Source of the DNA: Cocos nucifera
Lineage: Eukaryota; Streptophyta; Magnoliopsida; Arecales; Arecaceae
Assembly (NCBI GenBank): GCA_006176705.1
Contig: QRFJ01000782.1
Location: 124,001 to 188,000, forward strand
DNA length: 64,000 nt
Direction: 5' to 3'
Notes under the pieces: generated by a model
Told to the model about the DNA's origin: nothing
The model's database searches: none
The model's input: the letters and a program-made list of their open reading frames with translations, nothing else
Position numbers and translations under genes: made by a program
Shown here: in pieces, positions 34,423 through 45,681 of the stretch
Numbering within the stretch: the first letter of the stretch is position 1
Layout: every line of letters begins with the position of its first letter

Positions 34423-36706
34423 TGTTAGATATATGTGCCCTAGAAGCCAGAATTGGCTGACACTTGTAATACACTTCTAGGGGCAAAATTATAATTTTGA
34501 CTATAAATCAATAAAATGGGTTATTTTCTATCACATATGTGTATTTAGTGTCTGTGATACATCCTTTGAGTTAATGGTAATGATAATTCATATTTTCAAG
34601 AGTTGAAAATTTAAGACATGAATAATCATTATTAACTCATAAAATGCTCCCGACCATAGGATCATCACGAGGATGGTGATTGATCCGGAAGGTTGGTGTA
34701 CAATCGCTTCTCTTTAGTAGATGAGTCTTGAGTCTACGGTGTGGAGACACCGGAGCGAGAGTACAGGTACTCGTTAGAGAACGAGGGCACTGAGCGTGAC
34801 CACCTCGAGTAGTCATTAGGAAGTCTACCTTCTCGTCAATGACTGACTCGATGCTGCAGTAGTGTGTCTGGTTCTTTGACCTGAGGTGCATCGGCAGTTC
34901 ACCTTGAGGGTGTTATAGTTTGACTACACCATTACTCGGTCTCCTAGCCATATGGAACCCTGAGGTGTATGTTGGCTATAGCATGTTCATTGTAGGAACT
35001 GGATTGCATCAAGATGGAATCTATCTACCTCGGTGGTAGAGGAGCAGCCCTATGATGATCATGAGAATCAAGTCCAGAAGCCCATGGCCATGGTAGAGTG
35101 AAATAATAGAAAGAGTTTCTATTTAGATTTTCACATTGGACTTGAATCGAATGATTACATCATATGACAGAGACTAGGGTTTGACGAGTTCACCTTAACC
35201 CTAATCTGATCGGGGCTCAAGATAGAAGAACTTAATCACACAGGTAGCTGCACCAAGAGGTTCGCATTCAGCTCTGATGGGTTGCCACCATATACTGCTA
35301 GGTGTCACTGGTGGATTTTGGGAGCAATTAGAATGATTTAGATGATCGATCATTCTAGCTGTTCGAATCAGAAGAGTTCTGATCCATCGAAAGGAGTTTC
35401 GATGATGTCGATGATAGAGATCATGACATATCCCATTACCATACAGAACTGAACCTAACTGGATCACACAAACAAGGGTTTGAATCTGGTGATCATCAAT
35501 TGAACTGATCTAGTTCAATTGATCTGAATGAGATTCAATTAGGTTCAAGAAAATCGTGCTAGCACTCGATTGAACCTAACGTTCTTCTTTTACTATCATA
35601 AATAAGTTGTCCTGACTGAGCCAAAGGAGTTTGTGCTCAATCAGAGGCCTTCATATGGTCTGACTGGAGATTGTCCAAGTCAGAAAAGGTTGTCTTATTT
35701 TGTAAGACATTACCTGCCATTTTTGGTCACCTGCCATTTCTTGTTCTTTGACTTTGGTCAAAAGTCTGACCTTTGACTGGTCAAATGTTGACCATTGACA
35801 CTTTGACTTTTGACCACATGTCATGCACCTATTGGAGAGCTGGTGGGGGCCTGTCCCCCTGCCAGAACCTGGCAAGGAGAGGGGCGCACGCCACCCTTGG
35901 CGTGTGCCCAAGTTGGAGGCGCCTAGGAGTCCTTGTTGGACAAGGACTCCATCTCCTTTTTGGATTCCAATTAGAGTTCTACTAAGAATCCAAGTTTGAC
36001 TGGTCTTAGGCGCCCTCTAAGGAGGAATCCAGGGGTCTCTTTTTCCCACCAATCAGATTTAGATCTGATTTCACAAAGGGTTGTGATTGGTTGAGAGGAA
36101 GAGGAGTTGGATCACAAGAGTCTATAAATAAGACCCTGCGCCCAACCCTAATAAAAAAGTTTTATTGATAGAGATTTCCCACGCCCCAAGGCTGCCTCTC
36201 CCCTCCTTCTCCACGCCATAGTCTCTTCTCCCCTTGCTCTCCACGTCCAAAAGTGTTTTGGACTTAGTTTGGTGCGATTCAGATCAAGGAAAGGCGATCA
36301 AAAGCAAGAAGGCTGCGCTGCTGCAAAAGGACGACTGCAGATCTTCAAAAGAGTTTTGAAGATCCTCCAGATCAGATCCAGATCTGATTTTTGGAGGTGT
36401 GATAGAGAAGAAGAGGTTCTCCAGATCCAACCCGAGTGGATACCGGTAGAGGCCAGGCGCTTGCGTGGCTAAGATCCAGAACCTTCCGCTGCAATCAGGA
36501 TCATCTACAGGGTAATAGGATTACCCAAATCAGGTAAATTAAATTTGATTTAATTTATCTTATTTTATTTTATTTATTAAAATAATAAGAATCAGATCTG
36601 AAACATATCAAGATCTGATTAAGGTCAAGAGAAAATTTTTGAAATATATCTCTTGATCTAATCAGATCTGGACGAACCTGGACCGAGAAATCAGGATTTC
36701 CCTTCA
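34423..36706 (+). repeat. 3' LTR of element D
   Basis: 2284 bp, TGTTAG to CCCTTCA. W-box cluster at about 35747-35815, inverted repeat 35495-35523, TATA 36122-36132. It differs from the 5' LTR at the GC-rich palindrome. Confidence 0.95.
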
Positions 36707-37520
36707 CTAACTAGAATCTTTGACTCTCTATAGGAAAATGTCTGCGTCCAATCCATTAGCACGTATCCTGGAGACACATAGACTGACCGGACCCAATTAT
36801 GAAGATTGGCTTAGGAACTACAAAATTATTTTGGGTTTCGAGAAGTTAAGCCATGTATTGGACTAGTACCCTCCCATCTTACCAGCTCGTCCATCCGCTG
36901 AACAGAGAGCATCTCTGAAAAAATGGATAGATGAAGATAATAAGGCTAGATATTACATGTTGGGCTCGATGTCTGATGAGCTCCAGCGCCAACATGAAGA
37001 TATCAGGACTGCTCGCCAAATGTTGGCTCACCTGTAAGAGATGTTTGGTGAATAGAGTCGCGCAGCCAAGTATCAAGTCACAAAATGACTTTTTAAGGCT
37101 AAGATGCATGATGGACAGTCAGTCCAAGATCACTGTCTGATGATGATCAAGAACTTGGAAGAGCTTGAGAAGCTCGGTGTGAAGTTAGACTTGGATCTAC
37201 AGAATGATGTTATTCTGCAATCTTTGACTGATGCATATGGGCAATTCATCATGAATTACCACATGCATAAACTTCAAAATTTCTTGGCCGAATTAATGAA
37301 CATGCTGGTGACCACTGAGCTTTCTATGAAAGATTCTAAAGGCTCAATTCTTGCTATGGAATGGACTTCTTCCAAAAGAAAGTCTTCTAGAAAGAAAAAG
37401 AAGTTGGCGAAAAGGCAGAAGATAGAAGGAGGAAAGAAGAAGAAGGCAGAGCCGAAGAAGAAGGCCGCTGTCAAAGAAAAGTATTTCCATTTCAATAGCG
37501 ACAGCCACTGAAAGCGAAAT
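36707..37520 (+). pseudogene. Decayed copia gag (outer element)
   Basis: Leader end, then ATG at 36738. The segment 37104-37511 reads QDHCLMMIKNLEELEKLGVK, then QSLTDAYGQF and the lysine-rich tail. Stops include TAA 37035 and TAG 37053, where D has CAG, and TGA 37509, where D has TGG. The zinc knuckle has lost its first two cysteines (YFHF). The copy is non-functional. Confidence 0.87.
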
Positions 37521-38950
37521 TGCCCTACTTACATGGCCATCCTGAAGAACAAGAAGGAAGGTCCTTCTGGAGGTATGCTCATTATTGAGTCTATCCTTAC
37601 GATTTCTTCTGCATCCAGTTGGATACTTGACTCTGGTTCTAGTGCTCATTTGTGCACTTTCATGCAAGGTCTTGAGGATAGCAAGAGGCTGAGGGATGGA
37701 GACATGATCCTACGCATTAAAAATGAAGCAAGAGTTACTGCAGTGGTGGTGGGAACATACCCTCTTCGATTACCATCTGGTTTAGACTTAGTTTTGAAAG
37801 ACTGTTATTATGTGCCTGCAGTTAGCAGAAATTTAATTTCTATTTCATGCTTAGCACTAGAAGGCTATGTGATTACCTTTTTTTAAGGACCATTGTAATA
37901 TTCTTTATGAAAGAAATAAAATTACAAATGGTTTTCTTATTAACGATCTTTATCAGCTACATATTGATGTATTTATTCTAACTATCGAGCAAAACGTGAA
38001 TGCCAAACGATCTAGGGATAGTCCAAATGATGGGTATCTATGGCACCTGAGATTAGATCATATAGCAAAAGATAGGATCAACAAATTGAAAAAAAATGGA
38101 CTATTGAGTCTATTGACTTCCGAGTCATATCCAACTTATGAATCTTGTCTTCAAGGCAAAATGACTAAACTCCCTTTTATAGGACATGGAGAAAGGGCCA
38201 TAGATCTCCTTGCCCTAGTACATACTGATGTGTGCGGCCCATTTGATGTGCCGACTAGAGGCAATTTTGTCTACTTCATTATCTTTACCGATGATCTGTC
38301 TAGGTATGGGTATGTGTATCTCATGAGACACAAGTCTGAAGCTTTTGAAAAGTTCAAAGAATTCAGACATGAAGTAGAAAAATAAACTGAAAAACCCATT
38401 AAGTTTCCTCGATCAGATCGAGGAGGTGAATACCTTAGCCGAGAATTTCTAGACAATCTCAAGAAAAATGGCATAGTCTCTCAATGGACTCCACCAGGAA
38501 CACCTCAACTCAACGGAGTTTCAGAATGGAGAAATCGGACTCTATTGGATATGGTCCAATCCATGATGAGCTTCACAGACCTCCTTGATTTTCTTTAGGG
38601 ATACTCATTGTTAACTTCAATTTATCTACTGAATAGGGTTTCCTCTAAAATCGTTCCTACCACACCGTATGAGATATGGTACGGTAAGAAACCAAGTCTG
38701 AGTCATCTCAGAATTTGGGGTCATCCGATTCATATTAAAAGATAATAAGTGGACAAGTTAGAGTTTAGGTCCTTCAGAGCTCGATTCATAGGATATCCTA
38801 AAGAGTCATTAGGATACTATTTCTACATTCTAGAAGACCACAATGTGATTATGAGTCGACATGCCATCTTTCTTGAAAAATAGTTTATTCAAGATAGCGG
38901 CATTGGAAAGCAGATTAAGCTTGATGAGAAAGTCTCATAAGTACAATGAG
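37521..38950 (+). pseudogene. Decayed copia protease and integrase (outer element)
   Basis: Protease WILDSGSSAHLC near 37619. Integrase segment 37996-38385 keeps HLRLDH (changed from HLRLGH), YESC (changed from CESC), VHTDVCGP and FTDDLSRYG, and ends at the same TAA codon as D. The catalytic glutamate codon is present further on (RSDRGGEY near 38413). Further stops: TAG 38596, TAA 38743, TAA 38746, and the shared TAG at 38881. Confidence 0.86.
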
Positions 38951-39381
38951 CTAAGGACCAATTGGAACCAAATTAGGTTAAGCCAATAAGAACACTACCT
39001 CCTCCATCTCGTAGATCAGAAAGAGTTTTCTATCCCCCTGAAAGATACTTAGGTATTATTTTAGAGAAAGTAGAGAAAATGTTCCTCGTAGGTAATGGTG
39101 CTCATGGTGATGATCTCAAAACCTATAACGAGGCAATATCAGATATCAACTTCGAAAAATGGCTAGAGACAATGCAATCAGAAATTGACTGCATGCACTC
39201 AAACCATGTCTGGACCTTGGTAGATCCACCAGAAGGTATAGTACCTATTGGGTGTAAATGGATCTTCAAGAGAAAGATTGGTGCAGATAGAAATGTAGAG
39301 ACATTCAAGGCTAGACTAGTGGCAAAAGGTTATAGTTAACGCAAAGGGATTGACTATCAAGATATCTTTTTTTCAGTGGCT
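38951..39381 (+). pseudogene. Start of decayed RT, cut by solo LTR (outer element)
   Basis: The segment 39079-39339 reads KWLETMQSEIDCMHSN, then GCKWIFKRKIGAD and VAKGYS, ending at TAA 39337 where D has CAA. It is interrupted at 39381 by the solo LTR and continues at 40954. Confidence 0.87.
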
Positions 39382-40953
39382 TATTAGATATATGTGCCCT
39401 AGAAGCCAGAATTGGCTGACACTTGTAATACACTTCTAGGGGCAAAATTATAATTTTGACTAATATCAATAAAATGGATTATTTTCTATCACATATGTGT
39501 ATTTAGTGTCTATGATATATTCTTTGAGTTAATGGTAATGATAATTCATATTTTCAAGAGTTGAAAATTTAAGACATGAATAATCATTATTAACTCATAA
39601 AATGCTCCCAATCATAGGATCATCACGAGGATGGTGATTGATCCGAAAGGTTGGTGTACAATCGCTTCTCTTTAGTAGATGAGACTTGAGTCTATGGTGT
39701 GGAGACACCAAACTAGGTCATACAAACAAGAGTTTGAATCTGGTGATCATCAATTGAACTAATCCAATTCAATTGATTTGAATGAGATTCAATTAGGTTC
39801 AAGAAAATCGTGCTAGCACTCGATTGAACCTAACATTCTTCTTTTACTATCATAAATAGTTGTCCTGACTGAGCCAAAGGAATTTATGCTCATTTAGAGG
39901 CCTTCACTTTGTTTGACTGGAGCTTGTCCAAGTCAGAAAAGGTTGTCTTATTTTATAAGATATTACCTACCATTTCTGATCACCTGCCATTTCTCATCCT
40001 TTGACTTTGGTCAAAAGTTGACCTTTGACTGGTCAAATGTTGACCATTGATACTTTGACTTCTATCCCCATGTCATGCACCTATTGGAGAGTTGGTGGGG
40101 GCCTGTCCCCCTACTAGAACCTGGCAAGGTGGAGGGCGCACGCCACCCTTGGCGTGTGCCTAAGTTGGAGACGCCCAGGAGTCCCTATTGGATAGGGACT
40201 CCATCTCCTTTTCGGATTTCGATTAAAGTTCTCCTAAGAACCAACTTTGACTGGTCTTAGGCACCCTCTGAAGAGGAATCCAAGGGACTCTATTCCCACC
40301 AATCAGATTTAGATCTAATTTCATAAAGAGTTGTGATTGGTTGGGAAGAAGAGGAGTTGGATCACAGATAGTCTATAAATAAGACCTTGCGCCCAACTCA
40401 AATTAAGATTGGAGAATTAAAATCCCATGCCCCAAGGCTGCCTCTCCCCACTTCTTGCATGCCAAACCCACCTTCACCCTCTCCACTCCATATCCAAAAG
40501 TGTTTTGGACCTTGGTTGGTGCAATCCGGATGAGAGAAAGGCGATTGAAAGCTAGAAGGCTGCGCTACTGCAAAGGACAACTGCTGATCTTTAAAAGGAG
40601 TTTTGAAGATCCTTTAGATTAGATTCAGATCTAATTTTTAGAGACGTGATAGAGAAGAAGAGGATCTCCAGTTCCAACCTGAGTGGATATCGGTAGAGGC
40701 CAAGCACTTGCGTGGCTAGATCCAGAACCTTTCGCTGCTCACAGGATCATCGTCGGGTAATAGGATTACCCACTTCAAGATAAATTAAATTTGATTTAAT
40801 TTATTTGATTTTATTTTAATTATTAAAATAATAAGAATTAGATCTAAAATATCTCAGATCTGATCTAGATCAAAGAGAAAAAATTTTGAAATATATCTCT
40901 TGATCTGATCAGATTTAAACGAACCTGGTCCGAGAAATCAGGATTTTCTTTCA
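39382..40953 (+). mobile_element. Solo copia LTR inserted in the outer RT
   Basis: It starts TATTAGATATATG (TG changed to TA) and ends CTTTCA, flanked by TGGCT at 39377-39381 and 40954-40958. At 1572 bp it lacks about 700 bp found in D between GTGGAGACACC (39712) and the ACTAGGTCATAC-like block. It keeps the W-box cluster (about 39999-40058), the GC-rich module and a TATA box at 40373-40383. There is no interior, so recombination between two LTRs probably removed it. Confidence 0.92.
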
Positions 40954-42246
40954 TGGCTATGCTAAAATTCATCCGCACATTGCTTGCCGTTGCAGCCTAT
41001 TTCGATTATGAAGTATGGCAAAAGGATGTGAAAATGACATTCTTAAATGAATATCTTAAGGAAGATATCTATATGGAATAGCCGCTAGGTTTCATATCCA
41101 GTGATACTGATCACAAGGTTTGCAAGCTGCAAAGGTCCATAAATGGACTTAAGCAAGCATCTTGAAGTTGGAACACTCATTTCAATGATGTGATCAAAAT
41201 GTTTGATTTCATCAAAAATGAAGAGGAACCATGTGTCTTTAAAAAGGTTAGTGGGAGCGCTGTTGTCTTCCTCGTATTGTATGCGGATGACATCCTTCTT
41301 ATTGGGAATGATATTCCCATGTTGACGATAGTCAAAATATGATTGTCCAAGGAATTCTCTATGAAAGACCTAGGTGAAGCATCCATTATTCTAGGAATTA
41401 AGGTCTATAGGGATAGATCGAATAGGATACTAGGACTTTCATAGAAGATGTACATAGAGGAAGTACTAAGGAGGTTTAGTATGAAAAACTCTAAGAGAGG
41501 ATTAATACCCTTCAGACATGGTATTCATCTTTCTAAGAAGATGTGCTCTAGCACACCTAAGGAAATAGAACGCATGAGCAAGATCCCTTATGCTTCTGCA
41601 ATAGGGAGCCTCATGTATGCCATGCTATGTACAAGACCTGATATAGCTCATGCTGTGAGTGTTACAAGTAGATATCAGTCAAATCTAGATGAAGAACATT
41701 AGACTTCTATGAAATGTATCCTTAAGTACTTAAGAAGAACTAAGGATATGATGTTGGTCTTTGGTAATGAAGAACTCCAAGTCTAGGGATACACAGACTC
41801 AGATTTTATGTCTGATGTAGATGATCGAAAGTCGACATCTAGGAGTCTGTTTGTGTGCAATAATGGTGCTATCAGTTGGAAGAGTTCCAAGCAAACCGTG
41901 ATAGCAGATTCCACCAATGAAGCAGAATATATCGCTGCATCAGAGGTTGCGAAGGAAGCATTCTGGTATAAGAAGTTTGCTACAGAAATCAAAGTAATGC
42001 CATCAGATGCCGTTCCTCTATACTGCGATAACAATGGCACCATAACCCTTGCTAAGGAGCCGAGGTCTGACCAGAAATCCAAGCACATTGAGCGGCGATA
42101 CCATCTCATTCGTGATTACCTCAAGAAGGGTTACGTCGAGGTCAAGAGAGTCAATTCTGCAAACACTATGGCAGACCCACATATAAAGCCATTGGGACAA
42201 TAAAAAATCGAAGCCCACCTTGAGAAGATGAGACTTAGACTTGTAG
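40954..42246 (+). pseudogene. Decayed RT and RNase H, second part (outer element)
   Basis: It resumes at AMLKF, continuing the RT. The active-site motif is YADD (41280-41291) rather than YVDD. Stops at 41079, 41163, 41442, 41700 and 41784 correspond to CAG, CGG or TGG codons in D. RNase H at 41808-42203 has MSDVDDRKSTS, NEAEYIAASE, YCDNNGT and HIERRYHLIRDY. The natural stop is TAG 42244-42246. Confidence 0.88.
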
Positions 42247-42274
42247 CCAATTGACTTTAGGATAAGTGAAAGAT

Positions 42275-44554
42275 TGTTAGATATATGTGCCCTAGAAGTC
42301 AGAATTAGCTGACACTTGTAATACACTTCTAGGGGCAAAATTATAATTTTAACTATAATTAATAAAATAGGTTATTTTATATCACATATGTGTATTTAGT
42401 GTCTGTGATACATCCTTGGAGTTAATGGTAATGATAATTCATATTTTTAAGAGTTAAAAATTTAAGACATGAATAATCATTATTAACTCATAAAATGCTC
42501 CGGACCATAGGATCATCACGAGGATGGTGATTGATCTGAAAGGTTGGTGTATAATTGCTTCTCTTTAGTAGATGAGTCTTGAGTCTACGATGTGGAGACA
42601 CCAGAGCAAGAGTACATATACTCATTAGAGAACGAGGGCAATGAGAATGACCACCTCGAGTAGTCATTAGGAAATCTACCTTCTCATCAATGACTAACTC
42701 AATGCTACAGTGGTGTGTCTGATTTTCTGATCTAAGGTGCATCGGCAGTTCACCTTGATGATGTTATAGTTTGACTACCCCATAACTCGGTCTCCTAGCC
42801 ATTCGGAGCCCTGAGGTGTATGTTGGCTATAGCATGTTCATTGTAGGAACTAGATTGCATCAAGATGGAATCTATCTACCTCGGTGGTAGAGGAGCAGCC
42901 CTATGATGATCATGAGAATCAAGTCCAGAAGCCCATGGCCATGGCAGAGTGAAATAATAGAAAGAGTTTCTATTTAGATTTTCACATTGGACTTGAGTCG
43001 AATAATTACATCATATGATAGAAACTAGGGTTTGACGAGTTCACCTTAACCCTAATCTGATCGGGGCTCAAGATAGAAGAACTTAATCACATAGGTAGCT
43101 GCACCAAGAGGTTTGCATTCAGCTCTGATGGGTTGCCACCATATATTGCTAGGTGTCATTGGTGGATTTTGGGAGCAATTAGAATGATTTAGATGATCGA
43201 TCATTCTAGCTGTTCGAATCGGAAGAGTTCTAATCCATCGAAAGAAGTTTCGATGATGTCGATGATAGAGATCATGACATATCCCATTACCATATAGAAC
43301 TGAACCTATCTAGGTCATACAAACAAGAGTTTGAATCTGGTGATCATCAATTGAACTGATCTAGTTCAATTGATCTGAATGAGATTCAATTAGGTTCAAG
43401 AAAATCGTGCTAGCACTCAATTGAACCTAATGTTCTTCTTTTACTATCATAAATAGTTGTCTTGACTGAGCCAAAGAAGTTTGTGCTCGATCAGAGGCCT
43501 TCACTTGGTCTGACTGGAGCCTGTCCAGGTCGAAAAAGGGTTGTCTTATTTTGTAAGATAATACCTGCCATTTTTGATCACCTGCCATTTCTCGTCCTTT
43601 GACTTTGGTCAAAAGTTGATCTTTGACTGGTCAAATATTGACCATTGACACTTTGACTTTTGTCCATGTGTCATGCACCTATTGGAGAGTTGGTGAGGGC
43701 TTGTCCCCCTACCAAAAACTGGCAAGGAGGAGGGCGCACGCCACCCTTGGCGTGCGTTCAAGCTTGAGGCGCCCAAGAGTCCCTGTTGGATAGGAACTCA
43801 ATCTCCTTATTTAATTCTGATTAGACTCCTCCTAAGAACCAACTTTGACTGGTCTTAAGTACCATCTAAGGATGAATCCAAGAGACTCTATTTCCACCAA
43901 TCAGATTTAGATCTGATTTCACAAAGGGTTGTGATTGGTTGGGATGGAGAGGAGTTGGATCATGTATAATTTATAAATAAGACCCTGCGCCCAACTCAAA
44001 AATAATAATAGAGAACAATTCTCTTCACCCCAAGATTGCCTCTCTCTTCCTCCTCCATGCCAAGTTCATCTTCTCCCTCTCCTCTCCACACCCAAAGAAG
44101 TTTGGGATCTCAGTTGGTGCAATCTAGGCGAGAGAAAGGCGTTAGAAGGCTAGAAGGCTATGCTACTGCAAAGGACAACTGCTGATCTTCGAAAGTTATT
44201 TTGAAGATCCTCCAAATCAGATTCAGATCTAATTTTTGGAGACGTGATAGAGAAGAAGAGGATCTCTAGGTCTAGCTCGAGTGGATACCGATAGAGGCCA
44301 GGCACTTGCGTGGCTAGATCCAAAATCTTCTGCTGCTTACAGGATCATCAATGGGTAATAGAATTACCCTACATCAAGATAAATTAATTCTAATTTAATT
44401 TATCTATATTTTATTTTAATTATTAGAATAATAAAAATTAGATCTGAAATATTTCAGATATAATTTGGATCAAAGAAAAAAAGTTTTTAAAATATATCTC
44501 TTGATCCGATCAGATTTGAATGAACCTGGTCAAGAAAATTAGGATTTCCCTTCA
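42275..44554 (+). repeat. 3' LTR of outer element
   Basis: 2280 bp from TGTTAG to CCCTTCA, preceded by a mutated polypurine tract (AAGTGAAAGAT). The W-box cluster at about 43599-43657 has seven clear cores. The TATA position carries TTATAAATAAG (43971-43981). The inverted repeat is at 43346-43374. Confidence 0.93.
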
Positions 44555-44785
44555 TGCAGGGCACATCTTGGCCCCATGTTTGCAATGTTGCCCAAACTTT
44601 TCCTTGGCTCGAGTGCTCTGCATGCCAAGATCAGAGCACACAGGACACATCTCAGCCTCATATTTGCAGTTCGAATCTTTTCTAGTTCAAGCTCTCTACA
44701 TGCTGAGACTGGAGCATGCGGGGCATGTCTCAACCCCATGTTTGCAATGCTACCCGAACCATTCATCGGTTTGAGCACTATATAT
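44555..44785 (+). repeat. Dimeric tandem repeat, right part of array
   Basis: It resumes exactly after the TGCAG duplication with a long unit (TTTGCAATGTTGCCCAAAC), then short (TTTGCAGTTCGAATC), then long (TTTGCAATGCTACCCGAACC). The short/long phase of the left part therefore continues. Confidence 0.9.
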
Positions 44786-44960
44786 GCTGAAACCCAAATT
44801 CCATAAAAATAATACTTACTTAATTAATTTTTTTAATTTTTAATTATTCTTAATTAATATAATTTAAATAAAAAAATTTTAGTGATGATATTAGTAATAG
44901 CTAATACCGTCACTAATACTCATTATAGAAGAAGGCTACCATACATGATTGAGGTATGGG
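44786..44960 (+). other. AT-rich spacer with a small hairpin
   Basis: A long A/T run, then an inverted repeat at 44880-44894 (TAGTGATGATATTAG) and 44901-44915 (CTAATACCGTCACTA), 15-bp arms with two mismatches. The GTCACTA and TAGTGA ends resemble CACTA-type subterminal repeats, but no complete element is present. Confidence 0.45.
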
Positions 44961-45660
44961 CTAGCATACAGGAATTGAGGCACGAGGAGTCACGGATGAG
45001 CAGGGACTAAGGCTCGGGGATGTGGCCATGGATGGGAGCTTGGGAAAATGGGAGGCAGGAGGTGCCCGGGAGCTTGAGGAGATGGGTCGGGTGTAGCCAA
45101 GGGGAAGCCACCGATCAAGGAAGAGAGGGGGTGGCGGGGGAACCAAAGGGCGAGGGAGAGGGGGTGGCAATCTGGGATTTCGAAGAGATGGTAGGCTGAG
45201 AGCTTACACTTGAAGGCTTGAGGAGGTGGAAGGCAACTGGGGGCTCGAGGAGTTAGGTCGGGTGTAGCTGGGGGAGAGAGGAGGTGGTGGGAGGGATCGA
45301 AGGGTGGGGGAGAGGGGGTGGCATTCTAGGTTTTGGGGAGGTAGAGATCAGGAGCTTGCTCTCGGGCATTGGGGAGGCAAAAGGTGGCTAGAGGCTTGGG
45401 GAGGTGGGCTAGATGTAGCCGGGGGGAGAGAGAGGGTGGTAGGGGGACCGAAGGGGTGGGGGAGAGGGGTTGGTAGGCTAGGGTTTCAGCGAGGTGAGAC
45501 GAGGCTAGGAGCTTGCACTAGGGGCTTGGAAAGGCAGGCTGAGTGCAGTCGAGAGGAGACGACTTGAGGCTTGGGGAGGTGGGAGACGGTCGAGGGCTTG
45601 GAAAGGCAGGCTGAGTGCACCAGGGAGAGACGATCGTGTTGGAGCATCACCATGCAATCA
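44961..45660 (-). repeat. Purine-rich imperfect tandem repeat
   Basis: The plus strand is rich in G and A, with repeated GGCTTGGGGAGGTGGG- and GGAAAGGCAGGCTGAGTGCA-like blocks and GGGGGAGAGAGGGGGTGG runs. Open frames on both strands are low-complexity and look like repeat by-products. By position it could be the 5' leader of the minus-strand LTR element at 45682. Confidence 0.6.
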
Positions 45661-45664
45661 CCTA

Positions 45665-45677
45665 GCTCTAATACCAA
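45665..45677 (-). other. PBS-like site, third LTR family
   Basis: Minus-strand TTGGTATTAGAGC, one mismatch from the initiator tRNA-Met PBS, just after the end of the LTR-like segment. Confidence 0.65.
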
Positions 45678-45681
45678 TTAT

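Larger units (their letters stand above)
26292..36706 (+). mobile_element. Complete Ty1/copia element D nested in the outer element
   Basis: 10,415 bp: LTR 26292-28579, interior 28580-34422, LTR 34423-36706. The hexamer CTAACT lies at 26286-26291 and 36707-36712 and matches the outer leader, so this is a target duplication (5 bp plus one shared base, or 6 bp). The LTRs are very alike apart from small indels, so it is younger than its host. The polyprotein is complete in domain content but broken by single-base length changes and two stops. Confidence 0.95.
22981..44554 (+). mobile_element. Outer Ty1/copia element, host of two later insertions
   Basis: Forward element from TGTTAG (22981) to CTTCA (44554), flanked by TGCAG at 22976-22980 and 44555-44559. 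Removing it with one TGCAG leaves a normal array unit. Its own parts are LTR 22981-24365, leader 24366-26291, gag to RT 36738-39381, RT to RH 40954-42246, and LTR 42275-44554. Element D and a solo LTR interrupt it. Its coding is the most decayed of the family, with many transition-type stops. Confidence 0.93.

Noticed and set aside
45304..45567. Glycine- and tryptophan-rich 87-codon frame as a protein gene
   Set aside because: Low-complexity translation of the purine-rich repeat. Overlapping frames are open on both strands.
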